A stretch of DNA of 64,000 nt. Origin: Rhodanobacter soli (GTDB taxonomy: Bacteria; Pseudomonadota; Gammaproteobacteria; Xanthomonadales; Rhodanobacteraceae). Position numbers and translations under genes: made by a program. Below, piece by piece: positions 43,337 through 50,782 of the stretch. How positions within the stretch are numbered: the first letter of the stretch is position 1; each line of letters begins with the position of its first letter. The notes below the pieces were generated by a model. That model did not search any database. It had not been told where the DNA came from and saw nothing but the letters and a program-made list of their open reading frames with translations. The stretch is from contig NZ_JBEPSD010000003.1 in the NCBI RefSeq assembly GCF_040548735.1, forward strand, positions 62,001-126,000, read 5' to 3'.

Positions 43337-44062
43337 CTACGCGGTGGCCTTGAACGTCACCACCAGCACGTCGCGGTGCGCCGGCTTCGACGGATCGAGC
43401 GGCGTGACCGCGGTGACGCCGTGGAACACGCGGGCATCGTCGACCAGCGCCGCGTCCAGCGCGTGGGTCAGCGTGAAGCTGCCCAGCAGGCTGCGGTCGG
43501 CGGCGTGGATGGTGGTGGTGCCGCGCTCGATGTTCTCGCGGTCGATCAGCAGCACCAGCACGTAGTCGACGCCGTCGCGGTGCACCCCTTCGGGCGTGGG
43601 CTCGCCGGCCTCGTCGGCGCGTGCCTCGATGCGGAACTGGTGCACTTCGACGTGCCAGTGGCGGGTGGCCGGAGCCAGCGCGCCGAAGCAGTCGTGGCAG
43701 AAGCCGAGGATGCGGCGCAGGCTGGCGCCATCGGCGATCGCCGGCAGCACCGGTTCGAACCAGCGCTGGATGTCGCCCTGCAGCGGGTTGTACTTGAGGC
43801 TCTGGTAGTGCGGCTGATGCGTCTCGCGGCGGATTCCGTCGCCGGCATCGGCGGAGAACGTGGCATGTCGTCGCCGCCGGTGGCGGCCGCTGGCGGCGAG
43901 GTAGGTGTCCGGCGCCAGGTCGTTCCAGCTGGCGGCGAACGCGGGCCAGTCGGTCAGTGCCTGCGCTTGCAGCAGGTCGCGCATGATGTCGGCGGTGACG
44001 AAGGCAAAGCCGTCGCGCTGCAGCCGGTCGTGCAGCGCGGACGTGTCGGGGTGGGGAGTCAT
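43337..44062 (-). CDS. 2-oxoglutarate/Fe(II) dioxygenase family protein
   Basis: A 241-residue protein of the 2OG-Fe dioxygenase family (Pfam 2OG-Fe_Oxy_2). GVHRDGVDYVLVLLID supplies the HxD iron ligands (about residue 178). RVFHGVTAV supplies the distal His, and the Arg in PAHRDVLVVTF is placed to bind 2-oxoglutarate. Some family members hydroxylate free amino acids such as L-isoleucine; the substrate here is unknown. It is the second minus-strand gene after a cysteine synthase, with a 51-bp gap, and may be co-transcribed with it. The ATG at 44062 directly precedes the conserved N-terminal HDRLQRDGFAFV segment. Confidence 0.82.
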   Translation of the reverse strand: MTPHPDTSALHDRLQRDGFAFVTADIMRDLLQAQALTDWPAFAASWNDLAPDTYLAASGRHRRRRHATFSADAGDGIRRETHQPHYQSLKYNPLQGDIQRWFEPVLPAIADGASLRRILGFCHDCFGALAPATRHWHVEVHQFRIEARADEAGEPTPEGVHRDGVDYVLVLLIDRENIERGTTTIHAADRSLLGSFTLTHALDAALVDDARVFHGVTAVTPLDPSKPAHRDVLVVTFKATA

Positions 44063-44113
44063 CCGATTACGTTAGCAGGACGCGCATGAAGCGGCGATGG
44101 CTGTGCGGGAGGC

Positions 44114-45127
44114 TCAGCCCGGAAACGCCCGCGCCAGCCAGTCCGGCACCGGGATGCCTTTCCCGCGCAGGAAGGCCGGGTTGAACAGCTTGGCCTGGTA
44201 GCGCGTGCCGGCGTCGGCGAGCACCGTGACGATGGTGCGGCCGGGGCCGAGTTCGCGCGCCAGGCGGATCGCGCCGGCGAGGTTGACGCCGCTGGAGCCG
44301 CCGGTGCACCAGCCTTCCTCGGCCAGCAGGCGATGCAGCAGCGGCACCGACTCGTCGTCGGGAATCGACCAGGCCAGGTCGATCGGTGCGCCGTCGAAAT
44401 TCGCGGTGACCCGGCTGGAGCCGATGCCTTCGCTGATCGAGTTGCCGCTGGCGACCAACTCGCCGGTGTTGACGTAGCTGGCCAGTGCCGAGCCTTCCGG
44501 GTCGGCCAGCGCGATGCGCACGCCGGGGTGGCGTGCCTTCAACGCGCGGCCGACGCCGGCCAGGGTGCCGCCGGTGCCGGCGGCGCAGACGAAGCCGTCG
44601 ACGTGGCCGCCGGCGTCCTGCCAGATCTCCCCGCCGGTGGTGGCTTCGTGCCAGTCGCGGTTGGCGGTGTTGTCGAACTGGTTGGCGAACCACGCGCTGC
44701 CCGGATCGGCGGCATTCGCCGCCTCGGCGTGGGCGCGGGCCTGGTGCGCGTAGTGGTTCGGGTCCTTGTACGCCACCGCGGGCACCAGCCGCACTTCGGC
44801 GCCGGCGATGCGCAGCGCGTCGATCTTCTCGCGGCTCTGCGTCTCCGGCATGAAGATCACCGTGCGATAGCCGCGGCTGGCGCCGAGCAGGGCCAGCCCG
44901 ATCCCGGTGTTGCCGGCGGTGCCCTCGACGATGCTGCCGCCGGGGCGGATCAGCCCGCGCCGCTCGGCATCCAGCAGCAGGCCCAACGCGGTGCGGTCCT
45001 TGATCGAGCCGCCGGGATTGAGGAACTCGGCCTTGCCCAGGATCTCGCAGCCGGTCAGCGCGGAGGCGTGGCGCAGGCGCAGCAGCGGCGTATGGCCGAT
45101 GGCGGCGGAGAGGTCGGGGATGCTCAT
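44114..45127 (-). CDS. Cysteine synthase-family PLP enzyme
   Basis: PLP-dependent beta-family enzyme of 337 residues, O-acylserine sulfhydrylase/cysteine synthase type. The Schiff-base Lys is in NPGGSIKDRTA (about residue 44); the substrate loop is EGTAGNTGIGLA; the phosphate cup is AAGTGGTLAG; and SGVNLAGA is near the C-terminus. It likely joins sulfide to an activated serine. It resembles CysK/CysM, but which donor (O-acetyl, O-phospho or O-succinyl-serine) is not readable. The ATG at 45127 is chosen because the N-terminal extension of the open frame is Glu/Pro-rich leader sequence. It sits downstream of a 1-Cys peroxiredoxin and divergent to the methionine operon. Confidence 0.88.
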   Translation of the reverse strand: MSIPDLSAAIGHTPLLRLRHASALTGCEILGKAEFLNPGGSIKDRTALGLLLDAERRGLIRPGGSIVEGTAGNTGIGLALLGASRGYRTVIFMPETQSREKIDALRIAGAEVRLVPAVAYKDPNHYAHQARAHAEAANAADPGSAWFANQFDNTANRDWHEATTGGEIWQDAGGHVDGFVCAAGTGGTLAGVGRALKARHPGVRIALADPEGSALASYVNTGELVASGNSISEGIGSSRVTANFDGAPIDLAWSIPDDESVPLLHRLLAEEGWCTGGSSGVNLAGAIRLARELGPGRTIVTVLADAGTRYQAKLFNPAFLRGKGIPVPDWLARAFPG

Positions 45128-45160
45128 GGGCGAAGGTTCGGGAGAGGGATGTCGATTCTG

Positions 45161-45194
45161 CTCCTCCCCCTGCAAGCAGGGGAGGGAGCAAGGC
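45161..45194. repeat. Dispersed palindromic repeat, copy 1
   Basis: CTCCTCCCCCTGC and GCAGGGGAGGGAGC flank a two-base centre, followed by AAGGC. It lies in the 68-bp gap between the peroxiredoxin and cysteine synthase genes. A closely similar element is at 59332-59365, and related arms occur at 55950-56060. Confidence 0.7.
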
Positions 45195-45195
45195 G

Positions 45196-45831
45196 TCAGG
45201 CCAGTGGCGCCGGCACCAGCCGCAGGTACGACTTCAGCGTCCTCCAGCCGCCGGGGTAGAGCTTCTTCGCGTCGTCGTCGGAGACCGAGGGCGCGATGAT
45301 CACGTCGTCGCCGGGCTGCCAGTCCACCGGGGTGGTCAGCTTGCGGCCGTCGGTGAGCTGCAGCGAGTCGAGCACGCGCAGCACCTCGTCGACGTTGCGC
45401 CCGGCGCTGGGCGGGTAGGTGAGGATCAGCCGCACCTTGCGGTTCGGGTCGATGATGAAGACCGAACGCACGGTGACCTTGGGATCAGCCTTGGGATGGA
45501 ACATGCCGTACAGCTTCGCCACTTCCAGCGCCGGGTCGGCCAGCAGCGGGTAGTTCAGCGCGGTGCCGCCGACGTCCGCGACGTCCTTGGCCCAGCCCTG
45601 GTGGTCGGCCACCGAATCCACCGACAGGCCGAGCAGCCGCGCGTTGCGCGCATCGAACTCGGCCTTGCGGCTGGCGAACGCGCCGAGCTCGGTGGTGCAC
45701 ACCGGGGTGAAGTCCTTCGGGTGCGAGAAGAACACCACCCACTGCCCGCCGGCGTAGTCGTGGAAGCGGATCGGTCCTTCGGTGGAGTCGAGAGTGAAGT
45801 CGGGGGCGGTGTCGCCCAGTTGCAGGCTCAT
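45196..45831 (-). CDS. 1-Cys peroxiredoxin (Prx6 type)
   Basis: Thiol peroxidase reducing hydrogen peroxide and alkyl hydroperoxides. The 211-residue length and C-terminal extension match the Prx6/1-Cys group. The peroxidatic Cys is in DFTPVCTTELGAF (about residue 45). The VRSVFIIDPNRKVRL and TYPPSAGRNVDEVLRVLDSLQL segments are typical. No resolving Cys is seen in the usual typical-2-Cys position (VCP motif absent). The ATG at 45831 is preceded by GGAGA. The divergent intergenic region is shared with the methionine operon, so its promoter may overlap the met-box-like sites. Confidence 0.92.
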   Translation of the reverse strand: MSLQLGDTAPDFTLDSTEGPIRFHDYAGGQWVVFFSHPKDFTPVCTTELGAFASRKAEFDARNARLLGLSVDSVADHQGWAKDVADVGGTALNYPLLADPALEVAKLYGMFHPKADPKVTVRSVFIIDPNRKVRLILTYPPSAGRNVDEVLRVLDSLQLTDGRKLTTPVDWQPGDDVIIAPSVSDDDAKKLYPGGWRTLKSYLRLVPAPLA

Positions 45832-45912
45832 GCGGATCTCCGGTGATGTTGCGGTGCAGTGAGCATATCCCGCGACACCATGCAGACAAATGACTTGATC
45901 GAATAAACATAT

Positions 45913-45936
45913 ATACGCCTAGACGTTTAGACGTCT
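45913..45936 (+). promoter_or_regulatory. Tandem met-box-like operator
   Basis: Octamers AGACGTTT (45921-45928) and AGACGTCT (45929-45936) are contiguous; the second is a perfect match and the first is 7/8 to the MetJ met-box consensus AGACGTCT. A weaker third, ATACGCCT (45913-45920), matches 6/8. The array ends 1 bp before the -35 hexamer. MetJ is best known from enteric and related gammaproteobacteria, so the protein that binds here is uncertain. Confidence 0.6.
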
Positions 45937-45937
45937 A

Positions 45938-45966
45938 TTGACATGACGCCATGGAGCATTCAATAT
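45938..45966 (+). promoter_or_regulatory. Promoter of the metX-metB-hom operon
   Basis: A perfect -35 TTGACA (45938-45943) and a -10 CAATAT (45961-45966) are separated by 17 bp. Predicted transcription start is near 45973, just before the P1 helix of the SAM-I riboswitch. Confidence 0.75.
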
Positions 45967-45974
45967 CCGCTCCA

Positions 45975-46086
45975 CTCATCGAGACCGGCTGAGGGACAGG
46001 CCCTTTGAAGCCGGGGCAACCTGCGGAGCGTTTCCGCCACGGTGCCAACTCCTGCGGAGGTGCTTCGGCATCCACCGGAAGATGGG
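45975..46086 (+). promoter_or_regulatory. SAM-I (S-box) riboswitch aptamer
   Basis: P1 is CTCATC (45975-45980) with GATGGG (46081-46086). Between them lie the core blocks GAGGGACAGGCCC, TTTGAAGCC, GGGGCAACC, GGTGCCAACTCCTGCGG and GGAAGATG, in the conserved order of the S-box class. A following hairpin, CTTTCCGGTC (46134-46143) with GACCGGAGAG (46161-46170), covers the metX Shine-Dalgarno GGAGAG, suggesting translational control. SAM binding is expected to lower metX-metB-hom expression. Confidence 0.93.
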
Positions 46087-46176
46087 CGTCATCCGGCTTG
46101 CGGCGGTCTGCCGCCGAATCCGGGGTTGGCGGCCTTTCCGGTCCTTCGCGGGGCGATGCCGACCGGAGAGAGTTCC

Positions 46177-47199
46177 ATGACGTTCCTGCCCGAAACCCGC
46201 TGCACCGAAGCCGGCCAGGCCGCCTTTGCCGTTCTTCCCGAGCCGTGCGTGCGGTTGACCGCCCAGCGCAGCACGCGCCGGTTGCGGCTCAGCCCGAAGT
46301 ACGGCAGCGGCCCGCGCGAGGTCGAAGTGAGCTACCTGTGGTGCGGTGCGGCGGGTGGGCCCACCGTGATTGTGCAGGGCGGCATCTCGGCCGACCGCGA
46401 CGTCACCGCGCTGGACGGCGACGCCGCACCGGGCTGGTGGCAGGCGCTGGTCGGCAGCGGCGCGGCGGTCGACCTCGAGCGCTGGCGCGTGCTGGCGATC
46501 GACTGGCTCACCCCGGACCAGCTCGGCGCCGGGTCGGTGTCCAGCGAGGACCAGGCCGACGCACTGGCTGCGCTGCTGGGCGAACTGGGCATCGCGCAGG
46601 CACACGCTTTCATCGGTTCGTCCTATGGCGCGATGGTGGCGCTGGCGTTCGCCGCACGGCATCCGCGCAGCGTCGAGCGCCTGCTGCTGCTGGCCGGCGC
46701 GCACCGGCCGCATCCGCTCAGCACCGCGCAGCGCAGCGTGCAGCGCGGCATCGTGCGGTTGGGCCAGGCCAGCGGCCAGGCCGACGAGGCGCTGGCATTG
46801 GCGCGCCAGCTGGCGATCACCACCTACCGCGGCAGCGCCGAGTTCGGCCGGCGTTTCGCCGGCGGCCCGGAATGGCGCGAGGAGCGTTTCCATTTCCCGG
46901 TCGAGGACTACCTGGCGCATCAGGGCCGCCGTTTCGTCGAACGCTTCGACGCGGACCGCTTCCTCGCACTGTCCGAGTCGATCGACCTGCACGACATCAA
47001 GCCCGAGCGGATTCCCACCCCGGCCACGCTGATCGGCTTCCCCTCCGACCGGCTGGTGCCGCTGGCCGACCTGTGCGAGCTGCAGCGCCGCCTGCATGGT
47101 CCGGCCACGTTGGAAGTGGTCGAGTCGCCGTACGGCCATGACGCTTTCCTGAAAGAACCCGAACAGCTCGCGCCGCTGCTGCGCGAAGCGCTGGCCTGA
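46177..47199 (+). CDS. metX: MetX-family homoserine (or serine) O-acyltransferase
   Basis: Alpha/beta-hydrolase-fold acyltransferase of 340 residues that activates homoserine by acylation, first step of methionine synthesis. Landmarks: IVQGGISADRDV near residue 65, nucleophile elbow GSSYGAMVALAFAARHP, and catalytic Asp/His in PSDRLVPL and YGHDAFL. In Xanthomonadales, MetX-family proteins can use succinyl-CoA, and some act on serine; sequence alone does not settle donor or acceptor. The open frame extends to 46042, but that would be encoded in the riboswitch; the ATG at 46177 with GGAGAG upstream is the start. First gene of a methionine operon with metB and hom. Confidence 0.9.
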   Translation: MTFLPETRCTEAGQAAFAVLPEPCVRLTAQRSTRRLRLSPKYGSGPREVEVSYLWCGAAGGPTVIVQGGISADRDVTALDGDAAPGWWQALVGSGAAVDLERWRVLAIDWLTPDQLGAGSVSSEDQADALAALLGELGIAQAHAFIGSSYGAMVALAFAARHPRSVERLLLLAGAHRPHPLSTAQRSVQRGIVRLGQASGQADEALALARQLAITTYRGSAEFGRRFAGGPEWREERFHFPVEDYLAHQGRRFVERFDADRFLALSESIDLHDIKPERIPTPATLIGFPSDRLVPLADLCELQRRLHGPATLEVVESPYGHDAFLKEPEQLAPLLREALA

Positions 47200-47236
47200 T
47201 TCCCCGTCCCCGCACAACAAGAACCGGAGATACCTG

Positions 47237-48424
47237 ATGACCGAGCCCGCCCCCTGTACCCGCGCCGTGCGCGCCGGGATCGAGAGCGACACGCAGCACG
47301 GCGCCGTGGTGCCTGCGCTGCACCTGTCGACCAACTACAGCTTCGCGGGCTTCGGCCGCAAGCGCGCGTACGACTACTCGCGCAGCGGCAATCCCACCCG
47401 CGACCTGCTCGGCGATGCACTGGCGGAACTGGAGCAGGGCGTTGGCGCGGTGGTGACCTCCAGCGGCATGTCGGCCGTGGCGCTGGCGCTGGAACTGGTG
47501 CCGGCCGGAGCCACCGTGCTGGCGGCGCACGACTGCTACGGCGGCACCTGGCGGCTGCTCGACGCGTGGGCGAAGAAGGGCCGCTTCCAGGTCGAGTTCG
47601 CCGACCTCACCGACAGCGTGGCGCTGGCCGCCGGCCTGGCGCGCAAGCCTGCGCTGGTGTGGGTGGAGACGCCGTCCAATCCGCTGCTGCGGATCACCGA
47701 CATCCGCCATGTGGCGCAGGCCGCGCACGCGGTGGGCGCCTTGCTGGTGGTTGACAACACCTTCCTGTCGCCGGCGCTGCAGCAGCCGCTGTTGCTCGGC
47801 GCCGACGTGGTGGTGCACTCCACCACCAAGTACATCAACGGCCACAGCGACGTGGTGGGTGGCGCGGCGGTGGCGCGCGATGCGGCAGTGGCCGAGCAGC
47901 TGAAGTGGTGGGCCAACTGCAACGGCCTCACCGGCGCGCCGTTCGACAGCTACCTCACCCTGCGCGGCCTGCGCACGCTCGGCGTGCGGCTGCGCCAGCA
48001 CCAGGAGAACGCCGCGCGCATCGCCGGACAGCTGGACGCGCACGCGGCCGTGCGCAAGGTCTACTACCCCGGCCTGGCCGGCCATCCCGGCCATGCGCTG
48101 GCGGCGCGCCAGCAGCAGGGTTTCGGCGCGATGCTGAGCTTCGAGCTGGACGGCGACGTGGCGCAGATCGAGGCGTTCGTCGACGGCCTCGAATACTTCT
48201 CGCTGGCCGAGTCGCTGGGCGGGGTGGAAAGCCTGATCGCGCACCCGGCCACCATGACCCACGCGTCGATGGCGCCGGAGGCGCGCCGCACCGCCGGCAT
48301 CGCCGACAGCCTGCTGCGCCTGTCGGTAGGCATCGAGGACGGCGACGACCTGCTGCGCGACCTCGACGCGGCGCTGGCCCGCGCCGCGGCCGTAGGGACG
48401 TCCAAACGCCGGGTGCTCGCATGA
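47237..48424 (+). CDS. metB: Cystathionine gamma-synthase-family PLP enzyme
   Basis: PLP enzyme of the Cys/Met metabolism family, 395 residues. Substrate/PLP landmarks: YDYSRSGNPTRDLL (about residue 48), SSGMSAVALAL, VDNTFLSPALQQPLLLGADVVVHSTTKYINGHSD with the PLP-binding Lys, and LAESLGGVESLIAHPATMTHA. These match cystathionine gamma-synthase/O-acylhomoserine sulfhydrylase. By position after metX it should condense O-acylhomoserine with cysteine or sulfide. A CGGAGA ribosome-binding site precedes the ATG. Its TGA stop overlaps the hom ATG (ATGA), indicating coupled translation. Confidence 0.92.
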   Translation: MTEPAPCTRAVRAGIESDTQHGAVVPALHLSTNYSFAGFGRKRAYDYSRSGNPTRDLLGDALAELEQGVGAVVTSSGMSAVALALELVPAGATVLAAHDCYGGTWRLLDAWAKKGRFQVEFADLTDSVALAAGLARKPALVWVETPSNPLLRITDIRHVAQAAHAVGALLVVDNTFLSPALQQPLLLGADVVVHSTTKYINGHSDVVGGAAVARDAAVAEQLKWWANCNGLTGAPFDSYLTLRGLRTLGVRLRQHQENAARIAGQLDAHAAVRKVYYPGLAGHPGHALAARQQQGFGAMLSFELDGDVAQIEAFVDGLEYFSLAESLGGVESLIAHPATMTHASMAPEARRTAGIADSLLRLSVGIEDGDDLLRDLDAALARAAAVGTSKRRVLA

Positions 48425-49503
48425 GCGTGGTGCTGGCCGAACGCGCGGCGAGCGCCAGGAGCGAAGCGTCCTCCACCATCGCGATCGTGCTGCTCGGCAC
48501 CGGCGTGGTCGGCGGCGCGCTGCTGAAGCTGCTCAACACCTCCGCCGCGGGTTCGCTGCGGCTGGTCGGCGCGGCGAACTCGCGCCGCCAGCAGACCGAT
48601 CCGGTCAGCCTGGCCCAGCGCAACCTGCGCGAACAGCTGAACCAGCACGGTGCCCCGCGCGACAACGCCAGCCTGCTCGCGGCGCTGGACGACAGCGCCG
48701 CGGCGACGAAGGTGATCATCGACGCCACCGCCAGCGCGGCGCTGGCGTCGCGCCATGCCGAGTGGCTGGCACGCGGCTATCACGTGGTCACTGCGAACAA
48801 GGCGCTGGCCGGCGGCGAGCTGTCCGGCTGGCGTGCGTTGCAGGCCGCGCTGGCCGGCGGCGCTCGCTACGGCGATTCGGCCACCGTCGGCGCCGGCTTG
48901 CCGGTGCTGTCCACCTTGCGCCGCCTGCGCACCTGCGGCGACGGCCTGCTCACGCTGGAAGGCGTGTTTTCCGGTTCGCTGTCGTGGCTGTTCAACCAGT
49001 ACGACGGCAGCCGCCCGTTCTCCGAGCTGCTGCGCGAGGCGCGCCAGTTCGGTTATACCGAACCCGACCCGCGCTCGGACCTGTCCGGCGAGGACGTGGC
49101 GCGCAAGCTGCTGATCATCGCGCGCAACGCCGGTTTCGCCTTGGGCACCGACGAGGTGCAGGTGGATGGCCTGGTGCCCGAGTCGCTGCGCGCGCTCACC
49201 ACCGAAGCGTTCCTGGCGCGGCTGGAGGAACTCGACGCGCCGCTGGCCGCACGCCATGCGCAGGCCAGCTCGCGCGGCTGCGTGCTGCGTTTCCTGGCGC
49301 GGCTCAACCAGCGCGGGCATGCCCGCGTCGGCCTGGTCGAAGTGCCGCTCACCCATCCCGCCGCGCGGCTGTACGGCACCGACAACCAGTTCGCGCTCAC
49401 CACCACCCGTTACCACGCCCAGCCGCTGGTGATCCAGGGCCCGGGCGCGGGACCGGAGGTGACCGCGCAGGCGCTGCTGGGCGACGTGCTGGCGCTGGCC
49501 TGA
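48421..49503 (+). CDS. hom: Homoserine dehydrogenase
   Basis: NAD(P)-dependent oxidoreductase reducing aspartate semialdehyde to homoserine. The 360-residue protein has the Rossmann motif VLLGTGVVGGALLKLL (about residues 23-38), HVVTANKALAGG, the substrate region GDSATVGAGLPVLSTLRRL, VFSGSLSWLFNQYDG, YTEPDPRSDLSGEDVARKLLIIAR and a C-terminal GPGAGPEVTAQALLGDVL. It lacks the N-terminal aspartokinase of ThrA/MetL and has no C-terminal ACT domain, so it is probably not feedback-controlled by threonine the usual way. The ATG at 48421 overlaps the metB stop by ATGA. Third gene of the SAM-controlled operon, supplying homoserine for MetX. Confidence 0.93.
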   Translation: MSVVLAERAASARSEASSTIAIVLLGTGVVGGALLKLLNTSAAGSLRLVGAANSRRQQTDPVSLAQRNLREQLNQHGAPRDNASLLAALDDSAAATKVIIDATASAALASRHAEWLARGYHVVTANKALAGGELSGWRALQAALAGGARYGDSATVGAGLPVLSTLRRLRTCGDGLLTLEGVFSGSLSWLFNQYDGSRPFSELLREARQFGYTEPDPRSDLSGEDVARKLLIIARNAGFALGTDEVQVDGLVPESLRALTTEAFLARLEELDAPLAARHAQASSRGCVLRFLARLNQRGHARVGLVEVPLTHPAARLYGTDNQFALTTTRYHAQPLVIQGPGAGPEVTAQALLGDVLALA

Positions 49504-49509
49504 GCCGGC

Positions 49510-50121
49510 TCAGGCGGCGGGAGCGCTGCCCTCGACCGCGATCGCCTCGACCTGGATGCGCAGCGTCACCGCCATGCTGAAGCCGTAGGGCTTGCCGGCG
49601 TCCATGCCGAACGCGTCGCGCTGGAACGTGGCCAGCGCGTCGGCGCCGCACACTTCGCGTTTCAGCATCGGGTGCGGCATGCACTTGAAGCTGTTGATCT
49701 TCAGCGTCAGCGGACGGGTCACGCCGTGCAGGGTCAGATGGCCCACCACTGCGGTCGGCGCGCCGTTGACGAAGTTGGCGAGCTTGCCCTGGTAGGTCGC
49801 GGTCGGGTACGTGTCCGACTCGAACAGCTCCTTGCCCTGGGCTCCCTTGTTGAGCTGGTCCTGGCCGAAGTCGGCGCTCTTCATGTCCACGACGACATTC
49901 ACCGTGCCGTTGCCGCCGGCCTTGTCCAGCGTCACCGTGCCGCTGCTGTGGTTGAACTTGCCGCGCCATACCGACAGCCCGCCCAGATGGTCGGCCTCGA
50001 AGCTGGGGTAGGTATGGTTCGGGTCCAGCTGGTATGTCACCTCGGCGGCACTGGCGGTAGTCAGCGACAACCAGGCGAGCAGGCCGAGCGTGTGGGCGAG
50101 GGTGTGGGTCTTGCGCGACAT
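49510..50121 (-). CDS. YceI-family periplasmic protein
   Basis: Lipocalin-like YceI domain protein of 203 residues with a Sec signal peptide (cleavage near TASAAEV, about residue 25). YceI landmarks include [50 protein letters not shown] and [16 protein letters not shown]. The family binds polyisoprenoid or amphipathic ligands in its barrel. The mature part carries two Cys (in FKCMPH and REVCGAD), unusual for the family. It is convergent with hom, 6 bp away. The ATG at 50121 is used; the frame extends upstream with an unrelated Arg-rich part. Confidence 0.92.
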   Translation of the reverse strand: MSRKTHTLAHTLGLLAWLSLTTASAAEVTYQLDPNHTYPSFEADHLGGLSVWRGKFNHSSGTVTLDKAGGNGTVNVVVDMKSADFGQDQLNKGAQGKELFESDTYPTATYQGKLANFVNGAPTAVVGHLTLHGVTRPLTLKINSFKCMPHPMLKREVCGADALATFQRDAFGMDAGKPYGFSMAVTLRIQVEAIAVEGSAPAA

Positions 50122-50304
50122 GGGCGGTTTCCTTTTTGGGCGAGAGGGGCGGGAGCTTTCAGGAACGACGAACCGGGCGGTGCGATTTCGACAATGTGCT
50201 CGGCCGGGTAGCGCCGTCGTTCCCGGTTGCGCCACAGCACGGTTGCTGCCGATACTCACGCCTGCCCGTACATCCGGAAGTCCAATGCAAAAGAGCATGG
50301 CTCG

Positions 50305-50742
50305 ATGAATGCCCGCCCGCTGGCCACGCTGGCACTCCTGCTCGCCCTGCTTGCCGGCTGCGCGGCGCCGGGCGCGGTGCGGCACGACGGCGCGACTCAT
50401 CCGGCACAGGCGCAGGGCTGGGTCGACACCCGGCTGTACTTCGGCCTGGGCCCGGCCGACCAGCCGCAGCAAGGCATCAGCGAGCAGGCCTGGCGCGAGT
50501 TCCTCGACCGCGAGGTGACGCCGCGCTTCCCTGACGGTCTCAGCGTGCTCGACGTCTACGGCCAGTGGCAGGGCGCGCAGCAGCCGAGTCCCGAGCGGCT
50601 GCGTTCCAAACTTTTGGTGATCGACTATCCGAACACGCCGGCGAACCGCGCCAAGGTCGAGGCGATCCGCACGGCGTGGAAGCGGCGCACCGGCGATCAG
50701 TCGGTGCTGCGCGTGACCCAGCCGGCGGACGTGTCATTCTGA
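50305..50742 (+). CDS. DUF3574 lipoprotein
   Basis: Small lipoprotein of 145 residues. The N-terminus [19 protein letters not shown] ends in the lipobox LAGC, so it is probably lipid-anchored after cleavage before Cys19. The mature part contains [26 protein letters not shown] and [20 protein letters not shown], diagnostic of DUF3574, whose role is unknown. The open frame starts at 50227, but the ATG at 50305 gives the correct lipoprotein signal. It is 40 bp upstream of a permease gene on the same strand; co-transcription is possible. Confidence 0.88.
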   Translation: MNARPLATLALLLALLAGCAAPGAVRHDGATHPAQAQGWVDTRLYFGLGPADQPQQGISEQAWREFLDREVTPRFPDGLSVLDVYGQWQGAQQPSPERLRSKLLVIDYPNTPANRAKVEAIRTAWKRRTGDQSVLRVTQPADVSF

Positions 50743-50782
50743 GCCGCCACCCATCCGTACAGACCCCAGGCAGGTTTCCCGC

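Noticed and set aside
46042-46176. N-terminal extension of metX to an ATG at 46042
   Set aside because: That stretch is the SAM-I aptamer and its platform; the ATG at 46177 has its own ribosome-binding site and fits the family N-terminus.
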